Positions 28,262-37,980 of a stretch of 64,000 nucleotides of DNA are shown here, piece after piece. The stretch is from Myxococcales bacterium. Lineage in GTDB: Bacteria > Myxococcota_A > Polyangia > Haliangiales > Haliangiaceae. The DNA is taken from positions 1,193,501 to 1,257,500 of the forward strand of contig JADJUW010000001.1 of assembly GCA_016716835.1 (NCBI GenBank). Reading direction: 5' to 3'. Positions within the stretch are counted from its first letter, which is position 1. Each line of letters starts with the position of its first letter. A program made the translations under genes and the position numbers. The notes below the pieces were generated by a model. The model worked only from the letters and a program-made list of their open reading frames with translations, was not told the origin of the DNA and did no database searches.

Positions 28262-28609
28262 ACCGTCAGGTGGGCGCACGTGTCTTCCTGCTCGCAGATA
28301 GATGGTGGACCGGCAGGTGGCGCACGTATCTTCCTGCTCGCAGATAGCGGCCCTCCGGAGCGCCGCGTGACCACTGTGGTATCCACATCCCTCGGTGCTA
28401 CACACACCGCCCTGCAATCTATGCTCGCGGAAGAAACGTGCGCCACCTGCCGGTAAGGTAGCGCGCAGAAGCGGTGTGCGAGACATGTTCGGATCAGAGC
28501 GTTTCGCGAAGGCACGATGGCACCTGGCGCGGGCTCGCACTTCCTCCTGAGCGCAAGGCGTTACGAGCAGCGCGAGTAGCCGTAGCTCTGAGACGAAGCA
28601 TGTGCTCGC
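28262..28609. repeat. Dispersed two-module inverted repeat, copy A
   Basis: This fills the 394 bp gene-free stretch 28244-28637. Module 1 has a left arm in tandem (28262-28301 and 28309-28347) and a right arm at 28419-28454, all variants of CCGGCAGGTGGCGCACGT plus TCTTCC. Module 2 has arms at about 28471-28501 and 28581-28614 that can pair over some 25 bases (GTGCGAG, ACATG, TTCG and TCAGAGC blocks). Short open frames inside differ between copies in ways that do not preserve a protein. It lies between the tail-to-tail TraB and cNMP genes. Copy B at 62128 has the same order of parts. Confidence 0.9.
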
Positions 28610-28637
28610 ACGCCGCGGACCTGTTGGCTAACTACCC

Positions 28638-29525
28638 TTAGACAAGGATGTCGAGCAGCTGCAGGCGCGTGAGATAGCCTTCGAAGGCGGCGCCAAATTC
28701 TTCAATGAGCAAATCGAGCTCGATGGTGACCCGCTGCGATAGGGCACGGATCACGCGGCCGCTTACCGGAATCTCGGCACCGGCGAGATCGAGCACACCC
28801 GTCAGCCAATCGTCGACCGACGGCACCGGCGCCGTCTTGGGCCACTGCACCGAGAAGTGTGTGCGCGAGAGTTCGAGCACGGTAAGCGCGCCCGATTCGG
28901 TGCGCAAGCTGGCCGCGAGCGCGGGCGGCGGCTCGACGCGGTAGTTGATGCGCCGATTGTTGGAAATCAGCACGTCGAGCGCGTCGTGCACCGGCGCGGA
29001 GAGCGGCGTTTCTGGCGCATCAAGCACGAGTTCGCGCAGTTTTTTGAGCTGTTTTTGGGTACGCACCAGGTTGGTCCGCATGTCGGCCATGCGGCGCTGA
29101 TCGCGCTGAACCTTGTCGGCGACCACCCCAAGCAAATTAACCAGGAAGCGCAGCCCCATCTCCTGCTGCTCGCGAAAAAAGGCCTGCAGCTTGGCGGCGT
29201 CCATGGCCCACACCGTCGCCTCGCCATCGACCGAGGCCCGACACGTTCGCCCAAGGTTGGTCAGCGCGCCAAGCTCGCCAATGAGCGCCGGGGGGCGCAG
29301 GCGGTAGATGTCGTCGCCCGGCCGGTCGAGTAAAACCTCGCCTGAGGTCAAAAGATAAAACGACATGGCCGGCTCGCCAACGTCAAAAATGAGGTCGGCA
29401 GTGTTTTCCTTTTGCCACAGCCCGGCAGGCACAAACAAGGCGGCCACGGCTTCGAGCTCGCTGTCACCAAACCCCGAAAACAGGGGGATGGTCTTGATAT
29501 CGCTGATGCTGGGGCGCGCCGACAT
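28638..29525 (-). CDS. Cyclic-nucleotide-binding domain plus PilZ-like domain
   Basis: The protein is 295 residues. Residues 10-135 form a cNMP-binding (CRP-type) domain: PLFSGFGDSELEAVA, FDVGEPAMSFYLLTSGEVLL and LIGELGALTNLGRTCRASV. A coiled helix (about 135-175) follows. Residues 185-290 (NNRRINYRVEPP, LELSRTHFSVQWP, VSGRVIRAL) have the size and spacing of a divergent PilZ domain, which binds cyclic di-GMP. There is no helix-turn-helix, so it is unlikely to be a transcription factor; it may connect two nucleotide signals. ATG 29525 is supported by TATCGT six bases upstream. Convergent with TraB across repeat copy A. Confidence 0.72.
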   Translation of the reverse strand: MSARPSISDIKTIPLFSGFGDSELEAVAALFVPAGLWQKENTADLIFDVGEPAMSFYLLTSGEVLLDRPGDDIYRLRPPALIGELGALTNLGRTCRASVDGEATVWAMDAAKLQAFFREQQEMGLRFLVNLLGVVADKVQRDQRRMADMRTNLVRTQKQLKKLRELVLDAPETPLSAPVHDALDVLISNNRRINYRVEPPPALAASLRTESGALTVLELSRTHFSVQWPKTAPVPSVDDWLTGVLDLAGAEIPVSGRVIRALSQRVTIELDLLIEEFGAAFEGYLTRLQLLDILV

Positions 29526-29531
29526 GACCGG

Positions 29532-29537
29532 ACGATA
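29532..29537 (-). promoter_or_regulatory. -10-like TATCGT, 6 nt before ATG
   Basis: TATCGT, CCGGTC, ATG 29525, with no Shine-Dalgarno; leaderless pattern. Confidence 0.4.
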
Positions 29538-29567
29538 CACGAATTCCACCGGCCGTGCAGCCCGCGG

Positions 29568-32428
<2,861 letters not shown>

Positions 32429-32468
32429 GGTTTACTGCGTTTGCCCAGACTTGGCAGGGGCCCGAACG

Positions 32469-34034
32469 CTAAAATCGAAGGCCAACGCCGGCGCCGACGG
32501 AAATAAAAACATCGCGTGCGCCCGCGACATCTTGGGTCGCGAGATCTCCATCACGGCCGCTGGTCTGCTCCGCGCCCGCCTCGAAATCAAACCCGAGCAA
32601 GGCGGCGTTGGCGGCCAGCCGAATCAGCACGCGCTTGGTCACGGCGATGTTGACCGCAAGGTCGCCCTGGCCGCCCGTGATCTTTGATCGCCCGTATTCT
32701 TGCGGCGTCTGAATGTCGCCGGCCTTGAGTACCAAAAAGAAGCGTCCACCTACCGAAAGGGCGACCTTCTCGCCGAGGCCAAAGCTAAAGGCGAGCCCGG
32801 GGTCCACATAGCGATACGTGACGTCTGGCAAATCGAGGGCAAGGCCGTCGCCCAGCGGGCTGCGATCGACAATAAAATCGCGCGCGGCATAACCAACGCT
32901 GGGCTGGACCGTGGCCGTCCGGCCAAGGCGAAAGCGTAGGGCGATGCCGCCGCCCCATTGCTGCAACGTCGTCGGAAGATCGGTGCCCGCGGCCTGGCTG
33001 CTTCGCACGTTGAGCACGAGCGCGCGCTCGAAGTTGCCATACACGCCAAGCGCGCCAACCACGCCGCCGCGGGACGCGAGCGGGAACGCCTCGAACTCGA
33101 CCTTGGCGCCCGGCACGATGCTGCCCTTATAGCCGCCAGGTTGTTCGGCAAACCCATCGCGAAACCCGGTGAACTTCAGCGAGCGACTTAGCACCGAGAA
33201 TTCCGCGGCGGCCCAGAACGATTCGAGCTGGCGGGGGGTGCGGGGCTTGGACGGGCCCTTTGCATCGCGGTCATCGCGATCGTCATCCCTATCATCGTCG
33301 TCCCGATCATCGTCCTCGTCCCGACGCGAACGTCGAGGCTTATCGTCATCGCCCCTGTCGTCGTCGCGATCGCGCGCGCGCCGCGGTTCGCGGTCGGCAT
33401 CTTCATCATCTGCGGACCGGCGGTCGCGCTCGGTGTCGCGATCGCGGCCTTTGCTCCACCCAGAATCGCGATCATCGCGATCGGGGTCGGGCTCGCGATC
33501 GCGCGTCGGCTCATCGCGATCGCGCGCCGGGCGCGTCCCGCTTGGCTTGCCCACATTGTCAATGGCATCGCGTAGCGCCTCACCTAGTTCTTTCTTGGCC
33601 GCGTCATCGAGCCCGCCCTTGTAGGTGACAAATAGCTTTTTCACCGCCCGCCCGCTGGTATCGCGCACCCACAGCGTCAGCTCGGCCCCGCCACGCGACT
33701 GCACGAGCTTGCCATCGAGCACGTAGTCCACGCGCGTGCGCGCGGCGATGTTTTCCATGTCTTCGATGGAGAGCCCATCGCCCTTGAGCAGATCATAGAT
33801 CTTGCTGACCTCGCGCTGCGACGCCAGCGTATAGTGATCGACGAGCATGTCGCGCAGCTCGACCACCAGCTCATCTTGCTTGTCGCCCTCGACGGGCAAC
33901 ACCGCCAGCTTGGTCTCGGCCCACGCCGAGGTGACCATCAACAAGCTGGCCAACAGGACGACGGCACTGGCGGCCCGCGAGCGCACCGGCCGCGGCCCCC
34001 GCCCTCCTACGATGAAAAAGCGAAATGCCATCAT
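32469..34034 (-). CDS. Exported beta-barrel-like protein with long Asp/Arg-rich linker
   Basis: The protein is 521 residues. The signal peptide ends in SLLMVTSAWA, cut before ETKLAVLPVEG. Residues 40-170 resemble a domain that computes or binds something periplasmic (KLAVLPVEGDKQDELVVELRDML; DLLKGDGLSIEDMENIAART), similar in outline to CsgG/TolB-like N-terminal parts. About 100 residues (roughly 185-285) are almost only Asp, Arg, Glu, Ser and Lys. The C-terminal 230 residues alternate in short strands and end VFISVGAGVGLRF, which suits an outer-membrane beta-barrel. Start is ATG 34034 or 34031. A TACATGTA palindrome lies about 125 bp upstream. Confidence 0.65.
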   Translation of the reverse strand: MMAFRFFIVGGRGPRPVRSRAASAVVLLASLLMVTSAWAETKLAVLPVEGDKQDELVVELRDMLVDHYTLASQREVSKIYDLLKGDGLSIEDMENIAARTRVDYVLDGKLVQSRGGAELTLWVRDTSGRAVKKLFVTYKGGLDDAAKKELGEALRDAIDNVGKPSGTRPARDRDEPTRDREPDPDRDDRDSGWSKGRDRDTERDRRSADDEDADREPRRARDRDDDRGDDDKPRRSRRDEDDDRDDDDRDDDRDDRDAKGPSKPRTPRQLESFWAAAEFSVLSRSLKFTGFRDGFAEQPGGYKGSIVPGAKVEFEAFPLASRGGVVGALGVYGNFERALVLNVRSSQAAGTDLPTTLQQWGGGIALRFRLGRTATVQPSVGYAARDFIVDRSPLGDGLALDLPDVTYRYVDPGLAFSFGLGEKVALSVGGRFFLVLKAGDIQTPQEYGRSKITGGQGDLAVNIAVTKRVLIRLAANAALLGFDFEAGAEQTSGRDGDLATQDVAGARDVFISVGAGVGLRF

Positions 34035-34158
34035 AGCCAATTGATCATACGCACCAACGTGGCTCAAAGGTGTGTGAGCACCGCACGATCCGTCAATTTT
34101 CGCCGCATGCATATGTAAGCCCGTCGCGGCGCTGGCGCGTGGCGTGCCATACCGCCCG

Positions 34159-34172
34159 CCCTACATGTAGGC
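34159..34172. promoter_or_regulatory. 14 bp perfect palindrome GCCTACATGTAGGC
   Basis: Identical over 14 bases to the palindrome at 8840-8853. It lies between the methyltransferase stop (34190) and the beta-barrel gene start (34034), about 125 bp upstream of the latter. Confidence 0.5.
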
Positions 34173-34189
34173 CAGCCTGATCGCTTCGC

Positions 34190-35329
34190 CTAGGCCATCG
34201 CGTAGAGATAGAAGTAGCTGCGGAGATTGCCATTGGCCAGTGGCTTTTTCTGCTGCCATGGGTGCCCGAACGCCTGTTCAAAGTCGGGATGATCGACGAT
34301 CACGGCCATGCGCCACCCGACAAACTGCGCCGCCCAATCGCCAAGATCTTGATATAGCCCGAAGATGTCGGCATCGCGCATGCGGTCGTCATAAGGTGGG
34401 TTGACGACGATGACGCCCGTGTTGCCAACCTCACCGCTGGCGGCGCCAGTTAACGCGATCACGTCGGCCGGCGCCAGCGCGCGAAAATCGCCGCATCGCC
34501 ACGCGATGCCACGCGCCCTCGCCTGCTCGGCGTTGTTGCGCGCGCTCGCGAGCACGCCGACATCGAGCTCATTGCCAACGATATGCGGCACGGTATCGGG
34601 AAAAAGCGGCGGTAGGCCGCTCATGCGCGCCGCCGCGGTCGCCATTAACGCCGCCTCGATACAAATCGTACCGGCGCCGCACATCGGATCAAAAAAGATC
34701 TCGCGGCGTGCATCATAGCGACTGAGCATGACCAACGAGGCCGCGAGATGCTCGCGCAACGGCGCCTCACCCGCCTGCGCGCGATAGCCGCGCTGAGACA
34801 GCGAACGTCCGCCAAGATCGAGCGAAACAACCAGGCGCTCATCGTCATCGACGCGGGCCGAAAGCAAGAGGTCGGGGCGCTCGGCATCGATCGCGAGCTT
34901 ATGGCCGCGCGCTTGCAAGCCATCGACAATGGCATTCTTTACCGTGCCGACGATTTGCCGTTCGCCCGCCGCAAACGACGTCGTACGCGTCGCCCCAACC
35001 GAGAGGGTGCGGGCGCTGCCCCACCACGCGCGGTCATCGGCCTCGACCTCGGCGCGCAATTCGTCATAAAGCGGCTCAAGTCGCTTCGCGTCGAGACGAA
35101 ATAGATCGCGCAGCACGCGCGCGCTCGTCCGGTGATAGCCGAGGGCGAGTTGGGCGAGGTCGTCGGCAAAGGGATAGAGCAGCGTGCCGACGCCCGCGCG
35201 CTTTGCCGCTGGTGGTCGGCGCGCCAGCGCCTTGGTGGCGAGCCGCGACAGCTCACCCTCCATGACCTTGTTAGTCTGGGCCGAGCCAACGAGACGCAAG
35301 ACGTCGACGCGCACGCCGCCTTGTAGCAC
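34190..35329 (-). CDS. THUMP/RlmL-type RNA guanine-N2 methyltransferase
   Basis: The protein is about 379 residues. The catalytic domain has FFDPMCGAGTICIEAAL (SAM binding) and VVNPPYDDRM (NPPY), plus LYQDLGDWAAQFVGWRMAV and LANGNLRSYFYLY, as in RlmL/TrmN-type enzymes that methylate guanine N2 in rRNA or tRNA. The N-terminal 150 residues should hold the THUMP-like RNA-binding part. The start is uncertain: GTG 35329, 5 bp after the MutH-like stop, keeps the genes from overlapping; ATG 35249 (MEGELSRL) is an alternative. Longer frames run into the MutH-like gene and look spurious. Confidence 0.8.
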   Translation of the reverse strand: MLQGGVRVDVLRLVGSAQTNKVMEGELSRLATKALARRPPAAKRAGVGTLLYPFADDLAQLALGYHRTSARVLRDLFRLDAKRLEPLYDELRAEVEADDRAWWGSARTLSVGATRTTSFAAGERQIVGTVKNAIVDGLQARGHKLAIDAERPDLLLSARVDDDERLVVSLDLGGRSLSQRGYRAQAGEAPLREHLAASLVMLSRYDARREIFFDPMCGAGTICIEAALMATAAARMSGLPPLFPDTVPHIVGNELDVGVLASARNNAEQARARGIAWRCGDFRALAPADVIALTGAASGEVGNTGVIVVNPPYDDRMRDADIFGLYQDLGDWAAQFVGWRMAVIVDHPDFEQAFGHPWQQKKPLANGNLRSYFYLYAMA

Positions 35330-35334
35330 AGTCT

Positions 35335-36288
35335 TCAGGGTGCCGGTGGCGCCGCGCCGCCACACAGCATCGTCAGCAGCCCGGTCGCGATGAAAAACTG
35401 TTTGTGGAGGTAATGGGCCTGCTGCGTCGTGCCTGCGGGCCCTTTGGGGCGCAGATGGAGATAGCGCGCGCAAAGCGCCCCAACGTCGGGCGTCGCCTCG
35501 AGATAATACCAAGCGACGATGGTGGCATCGCCATCAGGCAGGTCTGCGCGACAAAGCCACAACACGCGCGCGAGCTTGCGCATCGGCGCGCCGTCCTCCA
35601 TGCAGATGGCGGGGTCTTCGACAATACGCCAGCGGCCCGCGGCGACTTCCGCCACGGGTACCGTCTTGATTTCGACGTCCCCACGCCAGTCGGGCTCATC
35701 GTGCCCCCGCTCCACCACGCCTAACATGGCCGCGACGCGCGCGCCCCATGCGCCCTTATCGCGCCCGCGCCCGCCAAGCCGAACGCCGATGAGACCGTGT
35801 GCCCGCGCCCGCAGCTCGTCAATCGACTCGGGCTCGGCGAGCGTCGTCCAACCAGGATCAGCCGCGAGAGGCAACGTGGTAACCACCGTCTTGCCATCAT
35901 GCGAGCCCATGCCCAACATGGGATGCAGCGCAACGACGCGCGGCCCTACGAGCACGGCGCGGTAGCTCACTGCATCGGCGCGCGTTAGCTCGCACCAAAG
36001 CGCCCATCGCAGGGCGCCAATTGATGTGCCGTGCATTTGAGTGGTCGGCAAGATGCGCTGCGCGGCAAAGGCAAGCTCATCCGCGTTGCACTCGCTAAGC
36101 ATCGCAGGAAGATCGCGCGCCCATCGGGTTGCCAAGGCGCGCTGGGCTTGTCGCAAGCCCAACGTTGGCGAGCACGCCACGTCGATCAGGACGTGACTAG
36201 CCGATCGCCGCTGGCCCCGGCGCCACCGCAGCAGGCGCCACACCCCGTCGCCCGGCAATGCCGCCGCCAGGGCCTCCACCGCCGTCAT
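35335..36288 (-). CDS. MutH/Sau3AI-like DNA endonuclease
   Basis: The protein is 317 residues. The C-terminal half aligns with E. coli MutH: RDKGAWGARVAAMLG with RDKGWIGVLLEIWLG, DWRGDVEIKTVPV with DFAALGVELKTIPV, MRKLARVLW with HKLKRVLW, YLHLRPKG with YLQIRPKA, and YLHKQFFIATGLL with YLKKNFTSALLA. The catalytic D, ExK set is present as Asp200, Glu206 and Lys208, but MutH Glu56 appears to be Ala187, so activity is uncertain. About 165 N-terminal residues are extra and unrecognised. MutH nicks hemimethylated GATC in mismatch repair and is mostly gammaproteobacterial. No Dam methylase is in the window; the methyltransferase 5 bp downstream is RNA type. Confidence 0.75.
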   Translation of the reverse strand: MTAVEALAAALPGDGVWRLLRWRRGQRRSASHVLIDVACSPTLGLRQAQRALATRWARDLPAMLSECNADELAFAAQRILPTTQMHGTSIGALRWALWCELTRADAVSYRAVLVGPRVVALHPMLGMGSHDGKTVVTTLPLAADPGWTTLAEPESIDELRARAHGLIGVRLGGRGRDKGAWGARVAAMLGVVERGHDEPDWRGDVEIKTVPVAEVAAGRWRIVEDPAICMEDGAPMRKLARVLWLCRADLPDGDATIVAWYYLEATPDVGALCARYLHLRPKGPAGTTQQAHYLHKQFFIATGLLTMLCGGAAPPAP

Positions 36289-36333
36289 CGGCACATCATG
36301 CCACAATTGCTGCCGTGCGCCCCGCACTTGCCA

Positions 36334-36339
36334 TACACT
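36334..36339 (+). promoter_or_regulatory. -10-like TACACT, 7 nt before ATG
   Basis: TACACT, seven bases, then ATG 36347. It favours this Met over the one at 36341 and repeats the hexamer used before the NUDIX and pseudokinase genes. Confidence 0.4.
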
Positions 36340-36346
36340 GATGCCA

Positions 36347-36850
36347 ATGGCGCGCGGTTTGCGATGGAGCCTGATCGTGTTGGCAACGCTGAGTGCGTGC
36401 CAGGCGATGGAATCGCAGGGCCAAGGGCAGGCCCGCCGCGACGACGAGCTTGCACGACGCCTCACCACCCACCTCGGCACCATGGCCGGCATCACAACCA
36501 TCTCGCTCGCGATCACCAGCGACGAGGCCGACCTCACCTGGCTCCCCGGGGCCGTGCCTGCGTGCTCGGCGCGTGTTGCGGTGATGCTGTCGGTCAACGA
36601 TGCGTCGGCGAGCGAGGCCATTACGGCCGCGGTGCGGGCGCAGCTCGGCGCGTTGCTGCCGCATGCGTGCCCAGCGACCATCACGATTTCGCCGATCGCC
36701 GCCTCAGCTCGTGACCGAGGCGCCTTGGCCAGCGTAGGGCCGTTTCGCGTCGCCGCGGCGAGCAAACGCCCGCTGCAACTCACGCTGGCGGCAATGCTCA
36801 TCGCCCTGGGCGCCCTGCTCTTTTTTATGCGCCGGGTCGTCGCGGCATGA
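36347..36850 (+). CDS. Small lipoprotein with C-terminal membrane anchor
   Basis: The protein is 167 residues. The signal LRWSLIVLATLSAC gives a lipobox with Cys at about 18. The middle has one alpha/beta-like domain (RRLTTHLGTMAGITTISLAI; AITAAVRAQLGALLPHA; TITISPIA), and a C-terminal hydrophobic segment (LTLAAMLIALGALLFFM) is followed by Arg-Arg. A lipid anchor plus a C-terminal membrane segment, with this domain between, recalls SctJ/FliF-type ring lipoproteins of type III secretion, but similarity is too weak to assert and no other secretion genes are nearby. It overlaps the convergent mesaconyl-CoA-hydratase-like gene by 26 bp. Confidence 0.65.
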   Translation: MARGLRWSLIVLATLSACQAMESQGQGQARRDDELARRLTTHLGTMAGITTISLAITSDEADLTWLPGAVPACSARVAVMLSVNDASASEAITAAVRAQLGALLPHACPATITISPIAASARDRGALASVGPFRVAAASKRPLQLTLAAMLIALGALLFFMRRVVAA

Positions 36851-37892
36851 TCGCCCAATAGTCGAGCGAGAGGACGATGCGCGGATCGTAGGGCGTTGCG
36901 CTGCCCAGCGGGGGCGCCACCGGTACGGCGGCGCTGTCGGCGCAATTTTTGGCGGCGCACAGACGCAACCGCAAGGCGCCAACGCCCGCGTGCGTCGCCA
37001 CCGGCGTTGCCTGCAGGACCTCGGTCCACGCCGACAACGTGTCGCCCGCGAACGTCGGATTGACGTGCGTGCCGCTGTTCCACGCCGCCATGTAGAGCAC
37101 GTTCTCGAGGCCGCTACATGACAACGCATGCGCCACGGAAATGACATGCCCGCCATACACCAGCCGTCGCCCAAACTTGCTCGTCGCCATCTGCTGCGCA
37201 TCGAAGTGAACGCGCGCGTTGTTTTGATAAAGCCGCGTTGCGAAGGTGTGGTCGGACTCATCGAGCGTCATCCCGCCGGCGTGGCGGATCACCTCGCCCT
37301 CGGCGTAGTCGTCAAACCAACGCGTGCCACCAAGCGCCCACTGGAGATCGCCGAGGCGATCGAGCTTAAACGTTGGCGTTGGCATCCGCGCGGCGGCCAC
37401 CTCAGTGGGCAAACTAGGTACGACGGCTACCGCGGCGGGGCTTGCGGGGTCGCGTTTGGGTACCAGCACCCAACGCACAAACTGCAAGACCACCTGACCG
37501 CGCTGGTTGCTGCCGGTCGTGCGCACATAGACGATGCCCGTCGCGCCGCTTGAGGTTTCTTTGATGCCGATAACTTCGCTCTGGGCCTGTAGCGTATCAC
37601 CCGGATAGACCGGCTCGAGAAACCGCACATCCGCATAGCCTAGGTTGGCAACGGCATTATACGAGATGTCGGCGACCGTCTTGCCAAACACCAAATGAAA
37701 CGTCAGCAGCTCGGGCGCCATCTCGCGCACCAGCCCCAGCCCCTGCGCAAATTCCGTCGAAGAGCTCAGCGCGCGCCGATCGCCGGTCAGCGCGATATAG
37801 AGCGCGAGATCGCCACCATGCACGGTGCGCGGCACCGCGTGGCGCAACACCTGCCCGATGGCAAAATCTTCGAAAAAACGACCTGCCTGCAT
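36825..37892 (-). CDS. Double hot-dog MaoC-type hydratase, mesaconyl-CoA hydratase-like
   Basis: The protein is 355 residues, with two MaoC-like hot-dog units. FFEDFAIGQVLRHAVPRT, SSTEFAQGLGLVRE, LLTFHLVFGKTVADISYNA, NLGYADVRFLEPVYPGDTL, ATRLYQNNARVHFDAQQ and GRRLVYGGHVISVAHAL match, segment by segment, the (2R,3S)-beta-methylmalyl-CoA dehydratase/mesaconyl-CoA hydratase (Mch) of the ethylmalonyl-CoA pathway, and the length fits (about 345). That enzyme interconverts methylmalyl-CoA and mesaconyl-CoA during acetate assimilation. No other gene of the pathway adjoins, so the in vivo substrate is an inference. Confidence 0.82.
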   Translation of the reverse strand: MQAGRFFEDFAIGQVLRHAVPRTVHGGDLALYIALTGDRRALSSSTEFAQGLGLVREMAPELLTFHLVFGKTVADISYNAVANLGYADVRFLEPVYPGDTLQAQSEVIGIKETSSGATGIVYVRTTGSNQRGQVVLQFVRWVLVPKRDPASPAAVAVVPSLPTEVAAARMPTPTFKLDRLGDLQWALGGTRWFDDYAEGEVIRHAGGMTLDESDHTFATRLYQNNARVHFDAQQMATSKFGRRLVYGGHVISVAHALSCSGLENVLYMAAWNSGTHVNPTFAGDTLSAWTEVLQATPVATHAGVGALRLRLCAAKNCADSAAVPVAPPLGSATPYDPRIVLSLDYWAIMPRRPGA

Positions 37893-37980
37893 GCCACTTC
37901 ATACCGCACCAGAGCGGCCCGCGCGGTTTGAAGCGGCAACTTGTGGCGCGCAGATCACGCCCGACGGAGTGGGCGCCGAC

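Noticed and set aside
28259..28456. Short open frames inside repeat copies A and B with a similar end (ALQSMLAEETCATCR)
   Set aside because: Similarity follows from the DNA repeat; upstream parts lose the frame between copies and changes do not favour synonymous sites.
32429..32468. Glycine riboswitch before gcvP
   Set aside because: Only 40 bp separate gcvP from the next gene, too short for the aptamer, and no aptamer core was seen.
34190..36288. Restriction-modification pair made of the MutH-like gene and the next methyltransferase
   Set aside because: The methyltransferase has RlmL-type features (THUMP-like N-terminus, NPPY with RlmL-like end) and so is probably an RNA enzyme.
36347..36850. 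Type III secretion or flagellar ring component
   Set aside because: Only the general layout (lipid anchor, domain, C-terminal membrane segment) fits; no neighbouring secretion gene.
35335..37083. 582-codon reading of the MutH-like gene
   Set aside because: The first 265 codons are antisense to the lipoprotein and hydratase genes and low in complexity; MutH similarity and a sensible Met start at 36288.
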